A program made the translations under genes and the position numbers. From the NCBI GenBank assembly GCA_017631255.1, contig JAGBTP010000042.1:1-58391 (forward strand): a DNA stretch of 58,391 nt. Reading direction: 5' to 3'. Under the pieces are notes generated by a model that made no database searches, was not told the DNA's origin, and saw only the letters and a list, made by a program, of their open reading frames with translations. The stretch comes from Alistipes sp. (GTDB lineage: Bacteria > Bacteroidota > Bacteroidia > Bacteroidales > Rikenellaceae). Positions 9,228 to 18,153 of the stretch are shown here, piece by piece (position 1 is the stretch's first letter; each line of letters begins with the position of its first letter).

Positions 9228-11705
9228 ATGAAAAAGTTATTATATAGCATTATGGCTCTTGCCGGTGTGGCTTTCGCATCGTGTACGCAGGAGCATATCG
9301 ATGTGCAGTACTTCCCTGAGAACGCTGTTGCTCCAGTATTGGGTGATATCGCAGGTTGCGACCTCGCTGAGGGCGGTGCTGATATCGTTGTCGAGTACAC
9401 CAAGGCTGAGTTTGGTGTGGCTACTGCACAGTCTCACAACCTCTATATCTCTAAGAGCGAGGATATGGCTGATATGAAGAAGGCTAAGGCTACCTTCGAC
9501 GAGGGTACCATCACCCTTACTCAGTCAGACCTCAATGTCGTAGCTTTGGACTTTGCTGAGGCAGGTGCAAGTGTAGATATGTACTTCGCAATCGTGGCTA
9601 ACCTTAATACTGATAAGGGTGCTGCTGTTGCAGGTACTGAGCTCTATTCAAACATCGTTAAGGCTACCTTCAAGTCATTCGTGGCTGATGTATTGCCTAC
9701 CGAGAAGTTCGAGAAGGTTTGGGTTATCGGTGACTACTGCGGTTGGGATCACTCAAAGACTCAGTTCCTCTTCGATTACACTGCAAGCGGTACTACCTTC
9801 GCTGGTATCGTAGACTTCGCTGATGCTGAGGGTGTTTCTAAGGCAGCTAACGGCTTTAAGCTTACTGGCGTTGCTGGCTGGGATGACACTTGCAACTGGG
9901 GCTTGGAGGACAACACAACTGCTGAGGCTGAGGCTTCTTCACTCCAGCTTATCACTGGTGGTGGCTCACAGGATATCAAGGCTTACGCTAAGCGTTTCTA
10001 CGGCTTCGAGTTCGACAACACTACTTTGGTATTGAAGAAGACTTGGTCAGCTGATCAGATCGGTATTATCGGTCTTAACGGCGACTGGGAGACTGATATC
10101 GTTATGGAGTACAACCCTAAGTGGACTCGCTTCTATGCTGATATCGAGGCTACCGATGCTACTGAGATGAAGTTCCGTGCTGATGCTGCTTGGGACCTCA
10201 ACTGGGGTGTTGATTGCGCTCAGGGCGGTGACAATATCGCTGTTGCTGCTGGTAAGTATCGTGTTTACTTCAACCCTGTAACTGGTCTTATCGAGCTTAA
10301 CGCTGGTAAGTATGGCACTGAGGAGGATACTGCTAATGGCGGTGACAACACTGAGCCAGAGCCAGAGGGTCCTGTGACTGAGCCAGATCGTTGGGGTGTT
10401 GTTGGTACTATCACCGAGTGGGGTACACAGGCTGACCTCTACATGAGCGAGGTAGCTGAGAACCTCTTCGTTCGCATGGGTGTTACTCTTACTGATGCTG
10501 ACGCGTTCAAGGTACGCTTCAACAATGGTTGGGACATCAACTATGGTGCTGCTGGCGATGTTGAGCCATTTGCAGTTACTGTAGGCGAGGAGTTGACACT
10601 TGTAGCAGGTGGTAAGAATCTCTCTGCTCCTGCTGGCACATACGACATCTACTTCAACATCGTTGACTTCAAGATCTGGGTAATGCCCGAGGGCGAGGCT
10701 CCTGGTGGTGTTGAGGTTAAGGACATTAAGTTCTACGCTGATGTAACTGCTACAGGTTGGACTAACTGCAACATCTATGGTTGGGGCGACCTCGGTGAGT
10801 ATGGCGGCACTTGGCCTGGTACAGCTCTCTCTACAGAGACTATTGATGGCAAGGAGTACTACGCATATACTTTCGATGCTTCAGCTATTGGCAAGACCAT
10901 CTCTGTTATCTTCAACAACGGTTCTGAGCAGACTGTAGATATCAAGGACATCGTTCTTGACAAGGACTACATCTTCACTCTTACCGAGAAGGATGCTAAC
11001 GGCAAGTGGCTTGCTAGCGTTAATGGCGAGGCTCCAGTTGAGCCTGAGAAGCCTGCGGTTACTACCTATGGCCTTATCGGTGACTTCAACGAATGGGGTG
11101 AGGATGTCGCCCTCGTAGATCGTGGTGATGGCTGGTATGTAACCGAGGGTCTCTCGATCTCAGCTGAGGGTAAGCTCCTTATCCGTTTGAACGCCGCTTG
11201 GGATGAGAAGTTCGGTAACGACGGCTCGAAGCTCGTTCTTGGTGAGAACACCTTGACTTACGGTGGTGCTGATATGTGGATCGACGCTGGTACTTTCGAC
11301 TTCTACTTCAACCCAACAACTTCTAAGTTGTTCGTTGTTGTAGCAGGTGGCGAGGATCCAACAGCAGGCGGTGCTGCTGATGTTTGGACTATCAAGGGTG
11401 ACATTAACGGCACTCAGTGGACTTCAGACATCGCAACAGAGGCTGCTGATGGTTTGTTCGTTGCAAAGAATGTAACATTCCAGGACTCATGGGGTGAGGG
11501 TGCTAACTTCAAGTTGCTCAAAAATGGCACTTGGATGGGTTCAACTGCTGGTGGTACTCACAATGTAGGCGATGCTATCGCAGTATCTGAGGCTGGTGGT
11601 AACATCACTATGAATGTTACACTCGACACTCCTTACGACATCTACATTGACGGTGCAAACTACAATGTTTATGTAGTTGAGGCTGGTGCAACTCCTGCTA
11701 TCTAA
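9228..11705 (+). CDS. Multi-module SusE/SusF-like starch-binding lipoprotein
   Basis: 825-residue surface lipoprotein (lipobox AFASC, cysteine near 19, then TQEHID). An N-terminal SusE-type immunoglobulin-like domain covers about 20-155. After that I see six binding-module-like units: about 160-275 (WVIGDYCGWD), 280-365 (IGLNGDWETD), 390-490 (GVVGTITEWG), 500-600 (CNIYGWGDLG...TWPG, resembling CBM26), 610-710 (GLIGDFNEWG) and 715-820 (TIKGDINGTQW). Several end in a repeated strand such as YRVYFNPVTG or FDFYFNPTTS. SusE has two and SusF three such modules, so this looks like an expanded or fused version. A proline/glutamate linker lies near 370-385. Boundaries are by eye. Codon bias is that of a highly expressed gene. 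Confidence 0.9.
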   Translation: MKKLLYSIMALAGVAFASCTQEHIDVQYFPENAVAPVLGDIAGCDLAEGGADIVVEYTKAEFGVATAQSHNLYISKSEDMADMKKAKATFDEGTITLTQSDLNVVALDFAEAGASVDMYFAIVANLNTDKGAAVAGTELYSNIVKATFKSFVADVLPTEKFEKVWVIGDYCGWDHSKTQFLFDYTASGTTFAGIVDFADAEGVSKAANGFKLTGVAGWDDTCNWGLEDNTTAEAEASSLQLITGGGSQDIKAYAKRFYGFEFDNTTLVLKKTWSADQIGIIGLNGDWETDIVMEYNPKWTRFYADIEATDATEMKFRADAAWDLNWGVDCAQGGDNIAVAAGKYRVYFNPVTGLIELNAGKYGTEEDTANGGDNTEPEPEGPVTEPDRWGVVGTITEWGTQADLYMSEVAENLFVRMGVTLTDADAFKVRFNNGWDINYGAAGDVEPFAVTVGEELTLVAGGKNLSAPAGTYDIYFNIVDFKIWVMPEGEAPGGVEVKDIKFYADVTATGWTNCNIYGWGDLGEYGGTWPGTALSTETIDGKEYYAYTFDASAIGKTISVIFNNGSEQTVDIKDIVLDKDYIFTLTEKDANGKWLASVNGEAPVEPEKPAVTTYGLIGDFNEWGEDVALVDRGDGWYVTEGLSISAEGKLLIRLNAAWDEKFGNDGSKLVLGENTLTYGGADMWIDAGTFDFYFNPTTSKLFVVVAGGEDPTAGGAADVWTIKGDINGTQWTSDIATEAADGLFVAKNVTFQDSWGEGANFKLLKNGTWMGSTAGGTHNVGDAIAVSEAGGNITMNVTLDTPYDIYIDGANYNVYVVEAGATPAI

Positions 11706-11714
11706 TACCTAAAC

Positions 11715-11755
11715 AATACCACGCGCGTATGCGTATGCGTGCGTGGTATTCCTTT
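11715..11755 (+). terminator. Terminator after the SusE/F-like gene
   Basis: AATACCACGC (11715-11724) pairs perfectly with GCGTGGTATT (11741-11750), followed by CCTTTT. It lies ten bases past the stop. Since no clear promoter is seen before the next gene, it probably reduces rather than ends transcription, giving more binding/import protein than enzyme. Confidence 0.8.
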
Positions 11756-11756
11756 T

Positions 11757-11786
11757 AGTCGGGCGGCTTTGATCGGCTTCCCGACT
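11757..11786 (+). other. Second hairpin in tandem with the terminator
   Basis: AGTCGGG (11757-11763) and CCCGACT (11780-11786) form a 7-bp stem directly behind the first terminator. It has no T run. It may protect the 5' end of the downstream GH53 message or strengthen attenuation. Confidence 0.5.
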
Positions 11787-11805
11787 CCTAAAAACGACTA
11801 CGACT

Positions 11806-13113
11806 ATGAAGAGGTTGATATGCGCAATATTATCGCTTACGCTGCTCGCATCTGTGGCGTGTAACCCTGATAAGGGCTTTAACTTGCCCGACGATCCTAA
11901 TAAGGAGCAGCCAGATAACCCAGCCCCTGAACCTGAACCAGAACCCGAGCCAGAGCCTGAACCAGAACCCGAGCCAGAGCCCGAAGCGGAGAAGTTCTAC
12001 AAGGGTACGACGATGTCGTTTGCGAACTTTATGCAAGATCTCGGTCTTGTGTATCGCGAGGGTGGCGAGGTGGCCGACCCTTATGCCTCGATTAAGGCCC
12101 ACGGTGCCAATATCGTGCGCTTGCAGCTCGACAGGGTAGCCTTCGAGGTGTATAATGGCGTGACTATCGACTGGCAGCAGTGGGAGCGCGTGTTGGAGGA
12201 TGCTAAGTGCACACAGGCGGCGGGCCTCGATATTATGCTTACGCTCAAGCCCGACTACGACAAGTACACCTCTACGAGTGCGCAGCATAACAATATACCA
12301 GAGGATTGGAAGGCGCTGGACGAGAATTCGCTTGGTGGCCAGATATACAAGTGGGTGCTCGAGTCACTCGAGGCGCTGCATAGTGAGGGCATCGACCCAG
12401 CTATTGTGGCGGTGGGCAACGAGGTGAACATTGGCTTTATGCTCAACGGCTCACACGATGCTGCCCGCACTGCGCGCCTGCTCAACTATGGCCATAACGC
12501 CGTACGCGACTTTGCGCGTAAGTACGATGTGAAGCTCCTATCTGCACTGCATATCGCCAACCCCTCGAAGGTGGGCTATGTGGATACTTACAAGGAGAGC
12601 GGTTGTACGAACTACGACATCATCGCCCTCTCGTGGTACCCAGGTACTAATATCGGTCACTCGATGGGCTCGTACCCCAACTTCGAGACGATGGGCAAGG
12701 CTATGGTCGAGAAGCACGGTAAGCGCATTATGGTGCTCGAGACGGCGTACTCTTTCACTACGGGTACGGTTAATGGCAAGTGGATGGGCGACTGGTGCGA
12801 TAACTCGTACAACTATCCTGACTGGAACGATGCGACCAACGGCGTGAACTACACCCCTGCCAAGCAGCGCGCGTGGTTTAAGGCGCTGGCTGAGGATGTG
12901 AAGGCTGGTGGCGGCATCGGTGTAATCACTTGGGGCACAGAGTCGCTGCCCGACCTCTTGGAGGGTAAGGCTCAGGGTCACGGTCTTGGCCTCTACACCT
13001 ACCCTGCGGCGTGGGGATATGGTTCTACCTGGGAGAATAACTCCTATTGGGACTTCACCAACGCGAATAACCTCCACGAGGGCATCGACTGGATGATGGA
13101 CATTGCAGAGTAG
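11806..13113 (+). CDS. GH53 endo-beta-1,4-galactanase lipoprotein
   Basis: 435-residue secreted lipoprotein (lipobox ASVAC, cysteine near 19). A glutamate-proline linker covers about residues 41-61, then a GH53 (clan GH-A) barrel to the end. Family marks: GANIVRLQLD, the acid/base glutamate in AVGNEVNIGFML, the YPGTNIGHSM segment, and the nucleophile glutamate in MVLETAYSFTTG. GH53 enzymes cut beta-1,4-galactan (type I arabinogalactan), not alpha-glucan, so its place between susE and the amylases is unusual. The EP linker is encoded by two identical 24-bp units. Codon choice is less biased than in susC-susE. Confidence 0.9.
   Translation: MKRLICAILSLTLLASVACNPDKGFNLPDDPNKEQPDNPAPEPEPEPEPEPEPEPEPEPEAEKFYKGTTMSFANFMQDLGLVYREGGEVADPYASIKAHGANIVRLQLDRVAFEVYNGVTIDWQQWERVLEDAKCTQAAGLDIMLTLKPDYDKYTSTSAQHNNIPEDWKALDENSLGGQIYKWVLESLEALHSEGIDPAIVAVGNEVNIGFMLNGSHDAARTARLLNYGHNAVRDFARKYDVKLLSALHIANPSKVGYVDTYKESGCTNYDIIALSWYPGTNIGHSMGSYPNFETMGKAMVEKHGKRIMVLETAYSFTTGTVNGKWMGDWCDNSYNYPDWNDATNGVNYTPAKQRAWFKALAEDVKAGGGIGVITWGTESLPDLLEGKAQGHGLGLYTYPAAWGYGSTWENNSYWDFTNANNLHEGIDWMMDIAE
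11932..11979 (+). repeat. Two exact 24-bp tandem units coding the EP linker
   Basis: The 24 bases at 11932-11955 are repeated exactly at 11956-11979, each coding Pro-Glu four times. Exact in-frame repeats of this sort change copy number by slippage, so linker length may vary between strains. Confidence 0.95.
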
Positions 13114-13246
13114 CGGCGTAGTGGGGGCTATGTGGCAATAGTTGCGACCCCAAGGGTGTGAAAAACAAAGCTCGAAGAGTATGCTTTTGACGCATAACTC
13201 AGACGCAAAATACGGACACGGACAAAAATTACTAAAATATAAATTT

Positions 13247-15376
13247 ATGAGACTGAAATCTACACTTTCTGTTGCAGTAGCAATGGTGATGTCACTCTGC
13301 GTGCTTCACCTCGCGTCGTGCTGCAATGTGGCTGAGAGCAAGTTCGCCCTCGGCAACAACGCTACCGTAGTGCCTATGAATGTCAAGGTGGGCACCACTG
13401 CGCACTACCTTACGGACTACTATCCTCAGTGGGTGGGTGCCGACAATGTTACCACCGCTGACGCGCGCCTTAGCCTTACACCAGTGGTTGAGGATTGGTC
13501 GGAGTTTGAGGTTGCGACAGAGGTTACTAACTTCGTATCTACGCTCGATGTATGGCATGGTGAGGAGGCCCTCGCTATCGTAGTACTCGGTGGCGAGCGC
13601 GACAAGGAGAGCTATATGTCGGCCACTATCGAGGATGATGGCTGCGTGATTGTGGAGGCAACGAAGCCTGTTGTTGAGGCCGTGGCTTTGTGGCAGAATA
13701 ACCGCCTCGAGGATGTTATTGTCGACGGCAATGTGATTACCGTTACCATCCCTGAGTGCGCTAAGGGCTTCGACCGCTCGGCAATACGCGTCTTTGCAGC
13801 GTCGGAGGATGGCCGCTTCAACGATGTGCTCCTCCCATTGGAGCGTGGTGCGGTTGTTACCGATGCTAACAACATCCGTCGTCAGGATAGCCAGTCGCAG
13901 ATTCTCTACTCGCTTATGATTGACCGTTTTAACAACGGCAACACCGCTAACGACTGGAAGATTAACTCGCCTGAGGTGTTGGATAAGGTTGACTATCAGG
14001 GTGGTGACCTTGCGGGTATCACCGCAAAGATTGAGGATGGCTTCTTCAGCGACCTCGGCATCACCACAATCTGGATTTCGCCTATCACACAGAACCCTTA
14101 CGACGCGTGGGGTCAGAATGTGAACCCTGACACTAAGTTCTCGGGCTACCACGGCTATTGGCCTATTTATAGCACCGTTGTAGATAAGCGCTTTGGTACC
14201 GAGGATGAGCTTCGCCAGATGCTCGCTACGGCACACGATAGCCAGATGAATGTCATTTTGGACTATGTGGCTAACCATCTCCATATCAACTCACCTGTAT
14301 TGCAGGAGCATCCTGATTGGACTACCGACCTTATCCTTCCTGATGGTCGTGAGAATATCGGTTTGTGGGACGAGCAGCGCCTCACCACTTGGTTTGATAA
14401 GCATATCCCAAGCCTCGACCTTGAGCGCGAGGAGGTATGTGAGCCTATGACCGACTCGGCACTCCACTGGGTGCGTAACTTCGACTTCGATGGCTACCGT
14501 CACGATGCGTGCAAGCATATTCCACTCAACTATTGGCGTATGCTCACCCATAAGATGAAGTCGTCGATGCCTGAGCGCCAGATGTGGCAGATTGGTGAGA
14601 CCTACGGCGATGTTGAGCTTATTGGCTCGTATGTTAAGTCTGGTATGATCGACTCACAGTTCGACTTCAACCTCTACCACACATCACGCGATGTCATCGT
14701 CGACGAGGCTCGCTCTATGCGCGATATCGTTGCTGTTGTCGAGGAGTCGGAGGCGGCCTATGGCTCGCACCACACTATGGGTAACATCACAGGTAACCAC
14801 GATAAGCCTCGCTTCATCTCACTCGCTGGTGGCGATATGGCACTCGGCTGGTACGACGACAAGGCTGAGGGCTGGCACCGTGAGGTTGTAGTGGGCGATA
14901 TGGATAAGGGTCACTCAGGCTTGCAGCTCCTCAAGGCTATCATCACCACCGTGCCAGGTGTTCCTTGTATCTACCAGGGTGATGAGTATGGTGTTCCAGG
15001 TGCTAACGACCCAGATAACCGCGATATGATGGTCTTCGAGTGTAGCAATGACTACCAGGTTAAGGAGCTTGCTATGACACGCGCACTGCTCAAGGCGCGT
15101 CGTGCCTCTATGCCTTTGATGTATGGCGACTACCGCACGCTCTATGTCGACGATGAGGTGTGGGTATTCCTCCGTCACTATATGGGCGAGTGGACATTGG
15201 TGGGTATCAATGTTCGCTACGAGGCTAAGAGCGTTAGCGTTGAGCTTCCATCGTTTGCTAAGTGTGGCGCTCTCGAGGTGGCAGTGGCTACCGAGGGCGG
15301 CGCGGCTAAGTGCCTTGGCGAGGGTCGCATCGAGCTTAATATCCCAGCAAGGGGCTTTGTTGTTGTAAACAAATAA
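13247..15376 (+). CDS. SusG-like GH13 alpha-amylase lipoprotein
   Basis: 709-residue lipoprotein, probably surface-exposed, that would cut starch or long maltodextrins. Start chosen at ATG 13247, which gives a lipoprotein signal (LHLASC, cysteine near 25, followed by a second cysteine); an in-frame upstream ATG at 13142 would bury it. An N-terminal beta domain (about 40-215) precedes the GH13 barrel. Conserved regions: DYVANH (about 339), GYRHDACKH with nucleophile D420, GETYG with acid/base E451, and GNHDKPR with D519. A C-terminal beta domain closes the protein. Length fits SusG (about 690) or lipidated neopullulanases; exact specificity cannot be read from sequence. Confidence 0.92.
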   Translation: MRLKSTLSVAVAMVMSLCVLHLASCCNVAESKFALGNNATVVPMNVKVGTTAHYLTDYYPQWVGADNVTTADARLSLTPVVEDWSEFEVATEVTNFVSTLDVWHGEEALAIVVLGGERDKESYMSATIEDDGCVIVEATKPVVEAVALWQNNRLEDVIVDGNVITVTIPECAKGFDRSAIRVFAASEDGRFNDVLLPLERGAVVTDANNIRRQDSQSQILYSLMIDRFNNGNTANDWKINSPEVLDKVDYQGGDLAGITAKIEDGFFSDLGITTIWISPITQNPYDAWGQNVNPDTKFSGYHGYWPIYSTVVDKRFGTEDELRQMLATAHDSQMNVILDYVANHLHINSPVLQEHPDWTTDLILPDGRENIGLWDEQRLTTWFDKHIPSLDLEREEVCEPMTDSALHWVRNFDFDGYRHDACKHIPLNYWRMLTHKMKSSMPERQMWQIGETYGDVELIGSYVKSGMIDSQFDFNLYHTSRDVIVDEARSMRDIVAVVEESEAAYGSHHTMGNITGNHDKPRFISLAGGDMALGWYDDKAEGWHREVVVGDMDKGHSGLQLLKAIITTVPGVPCIYQGDEYGVPGANDPDNRDMMVFECSNDYQVKELAMTRALLKARRASMPLMYGDYRTLYVDDEVWVFLRHYMGEWTLVGINVRYEAKSVSVELPSFAKCGALEVAVATEGGAAKCLGEGRIELNIPARGFVVVNK

Positions 15377-15392
15377 TTTAACCTAAAGAAAT

Positions 15393-16793
15393 ATGAAGAA
15401 GATTTTGGCTTTTGTTGCTGCTATTGCGACATTGGTAGGTTGCTGCAACTGCAACTGTGGTAAGCAGGAGAACGCAAAGTTTGACAAGTACAACTCAGTA
15501 GTCTACGAGCTCAACATCCGTCAGGCTACCGAGGAGGGTACCTTCGCTGCTGCGGAGAAATACCTCCCTGAGTTGAAGGCTATGGGCGTGGATATCGTAT
15601 GGCTTATGCCTATCAGCCCTATCGGCGTTGATGGTCGTAAGGGTACACTCGGCTCATACTACTCAATCGTAGATTACAAGGCTGTCAACCCTGAGTTCGG
15701 TACCTTGGAGGACTTCCAGCACTTCCTCGCTGCGGCACACGACCTCGGTCTTAAGGTCGTTATCGACTGGGTGGCTAACCATACATCACGCGACGCTAAG
15801 TGGTGGCAGGAGGGTAAGAAGGATTGGTACCAGATTGACCCTGCTACCGACCTTCCTATCGTAGAGTACGACTGGACCGATATCGCATCGCTCAACTACG
15901 AGAATGCCGATATGCGTGCCGCTATGACCGACGCTCTCTGCTACTGGATTGAGATGGGTCTCGATGGCTACCGTTGCGATGTTGCCTATAAGGTACCAGC
16001 AGACTATTGGCAGGAGGCGTGGGCAGCTGTTAAGGCTATAAACCCAGATGTTTACCTCCTTGCTGAGGGTGAGGCATCGTGGTTGCACGAGTGCGGCTTC
16101 GACGCTTCGTACGCGTGGGAGTTCCACCATATGATGAATGCTATGGCTAAGGGTGGTAGCGAGACTAAGAATGTGGCAGGCGATGGCACCATCAAGACCG
16201 ATGCTAAGACCGTTGCTGACCTTAAGGAGTACATCGCTCGCGATGCACAGAACTATGCTCAGCCAGCTATGCGTCTTATGTTCACCTCGAACCACGATGA
16301 GAACTCTTGGGCTGGTACTGAGATGGAGCGTATGGGCGATGGTCACAAGGCATTCGCAGCGCTTACATATGTGTTGCCACAGGGTCAGCCACTCATCTAC
16401 ACAGGTCAGGAGATTGGCCTTGGCCGTCGTCTCGAGTTCTTCGAGAAGGACTCTATCAAGGAGCTTGTTGACTTGGAGTATGGCAAGGAGTATCGCGACT
16501 TCTACAAGGCTCTCATCGCCTTCCGTCACAACAACGCAGCCCTCGCAGCTGGTAACGATGTAGCACCTGTGGTGTATGTTGAGAACACACCTGAGACCGT
16601 CCTCGCATTTACTCGCGAGAAGGGCGAGAATAAGGTATTCTGCTACTTCAACTTCTCAGCTGAGCCTACCTCATTTGTTGTTACTGAGGTAGAGGCTGGC
16701 GATTACACTTGCGCTTGTGGCGAGGCTAAGAGCTACGCAGCGGGCGATGTTGTGGAGCTTGGTGCTTGGGCGTTTATGCTCTTGTCTAAGTAA
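15393..16793 (+). CDS. GH13 alpha-amylase-family lipoprotein
   Basis: 466-residue compact GH13 enzyme with a lipoprotein signal (LVGC, cysteine near 17) and an unusual cysteine-rich start, CCNCNCG. The barrel starts almost at once with VVYELNIRQATEEGTF and WLMPISPIGVDGRKGT. Catalytic residues: D196 in GYRCDVAY, E225 in LAEGEASW, D302 in SNHDENSW; region I is DWVANHTSRDAKW. There is a short C-terminal beta domain. It is a close paralogue of the next gene, which lacks a signal peptide. Likely role: surface or periplasmic cutting of maltooligosaccharides. Confidence 0.92.
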   Translation: MKKILAFVAAIATLVGCCNCNCGKQENAKFDKYNSVVYELNIRQATEEGTFAAAEKYLPELKAMGVDIVWLMPISPIGVDGRKGTLGSYYSIVDYKAVNPEFGTLEDFQHFLAAAHDLGLKVVIDWVANHTSRDAKWWQEGKKDWYQIDPATDLPIVEYDWTDIASLNYENADMRAAMTDALCYWIEMGLDGYRCDVAYKVPADYWQEAWAAVKAINPDVYLLAEGEASWLHECGFDASYAWEFHHMMNAMAKGGSETKNVAGDGTIKTDAKTVADLKEYIARDAQNYAQPAMRLMFTSNHDENSWAGTEMERMGDGHKAFAALTYVLPQGQPLIYTGQEIGLGRRLEFFEKDSIKELVDLEYGKEYRDFYKALIAFRHNNAALAAGNDVAPVVYVENTPETVLAFTREKGENKVFCYFNFSAEPTSFVVTEVEAGDYTCACGEAKSYAAGDVVELGAWAFMLLSK

Positions 16794-16807
16794 TAACTAA
16801 CAAACGA

Positions 16808-16848
16808 AGTACGCCGCTCGTATCGAGTGGCGTACTCCGTATATTTTT
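16808..16848 (+). terminator. Attenuator/terminator between the two paralogous amylases
   Basis: AGTACGCC (16808-16815) pairs with GGCGTACT (16829-16836), extended inside by CTCG/CGAG around a 3-base loop, and followed by a short T run (ATTTTTG). No promoter consensus is visible after it, so read-through into the next gene is likely. Confidence 0.7.
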
Positions 16849-16856
16849 GAGTGTTA

Positions 16857-18143
16857 ATGATATACAAAAATCCAGAGTGGAGCTACTCGGCGGTGCTCTA
16901 TGAGATGAATGTCAGGCAATTTACTGCCGAGGGTACATTCCGTGCTGCCATTGAGCGACTCCCATTTCTGCGCTCCATAGGCATCGATGCCATCTGGCTT
17001 ATGCCGATCTATCCTATTGGCCTTGATGGTCGTAAGGGCTCGCTCGGCTCCTATTATTCGATTCGTGACTATCAGGGCGTCAACCCTGAGTTCGGTACGG
17101 AGACCGATCTTAAGGATTTCATCACCGCAGCTCACGCCTTGGGTATGCGCGTACTGCTCGACTGGGTGGCTAACCATACGGCACGCGATGCTCGTTGGCT
17201 TGATGAGAAGCCATACGATTGGTACGAGCGTGAGACCGATGGTCAGGCTAAGGTGCCCTGGGATTGGACCGATACGGCGAAGCTAAACTACGCCAATCGC
17301 GATGTGTGGCGAGGTCAGATTGAGGCTATGTGCTATTGGGTTAGGGAGTTTGCCGTCGACGGTTTCCGCTGCGATATGGCTATGCTTGTGCCCATCGAGT
17401 TCTGGCAGGAGGCTGCCGAGGAGCTGCACGCCATCAAGTCTGATATCTTTATGCTCGCTGAGGCCGAGGAGGATAACCTATTCGATAGGGCATTTAATAT
17501 GAGCTACCAGTGGAACATTCACCACATTATGTGCGACATCGCTAAGGGAGCGCGCAGGGTGTGGGATATGCGCAACGCCATCCACGCCGAACGGGCTCGA
17601 TACCCTAAGCAGGCACTCAGGATGAGCTTCACCTCGAACCACGACGAGAACTCGTGGAGCGGCTCGGAGCAGTCACGCTTCGGTAGGGCACTTGAGGTGA
17701 TGTCGGCGATGACATTCCTTATGCCGTCGACTATGCCGCTGATATATACGGGTCAGGAGGTTGGCTACGACCATTCGTTTGCCTTCTTCGATCGCGACCC
17801 TATACCGGCTGAGAGTTACGCAGAAAACCGAACTACGGAGCTATACCGCAGGCTCGCAGCGCTCAAGCATAGAGAGAGGGCACTCGATGGCGGTGAGCGT
17901 GGCGGCGAGATGATAGAGATTGAGAATAACGCAAAGGATTGCATTATGACCTTCGTGCGCGAGGTGTCGGGCAGCCGTGTGGTGGCTATTATGAATCTCT
18001 CGCCATTCACTATCCACGCCGACTTCCATACGGGTATCTATGCCGGTGCGTATCGTGATGCCATTACGGGCGAGGAGTTTGTGCTCGATACCCATTTCGA
18101 GCGAGATCTTCTGCCTTGGAGTTACAAAATATTGGTAAAATAA
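16857..18143 (+). CDS. Cytoplasmic GH13 alpha-glucosidase/amylase paralogue
   Basis: 428-residue GH13 enzyme without signal peptide, so cytoplasmic. Start at ATG 16857; an in-frame GTG two codons upstream is possible. Catalytic residues: D173 in GFRCDMAM, E202 in LAEAEED, D263 in SNHDENSW. It closely matches the preceding lipoprotein along its length (VLYEMNVRQF, WLMPIYPIGLDGRKGS, DWVANHTARDARW), so the two arose by duplication, with one copy losing or gaining an export signal. It would degrade maltooligosaccharides brought in by the MFS permease. Confidence 0.92.
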   Translation: MIYKNPEWSYSAVLYEMNVRQFTAEGTFRAAIERLPFLRSIGIDAIWLMPIYPIGLDGRKGSLGSYYSIRDYQGVNPEFGTETDLKDFITAAHALGMRVLLDWVANHTARDARWLDEKPYDWYERETDGQAKVPWDWTDTAKLNYANRDVWRGQIEAMCYWVREFAVDGFRCDMAMLVPIEFWQEAAEELHAIKSDIFMLAEAEEDNLFDRAFNMSYQWNIHHIMCDIAKGARRVWDMRNAIHAERARYPKQALRMSFTSNHDENSWSGSEQSRFGRALEVMSAMTFLMPSTMPLIYTGQEVGYDHSFAFFDRDPIPAESYAENRTTELYRRLAALKHRERALDGGERGGEMIEIENNAKDCIMTFVREVSGSRVVAIMNLSPFTIHADFHTGIYAGAYRDAITGEEFVLDTHFERDLLPWSYKILVK

Positions 18144-18153
18144 GTGATTAGAT

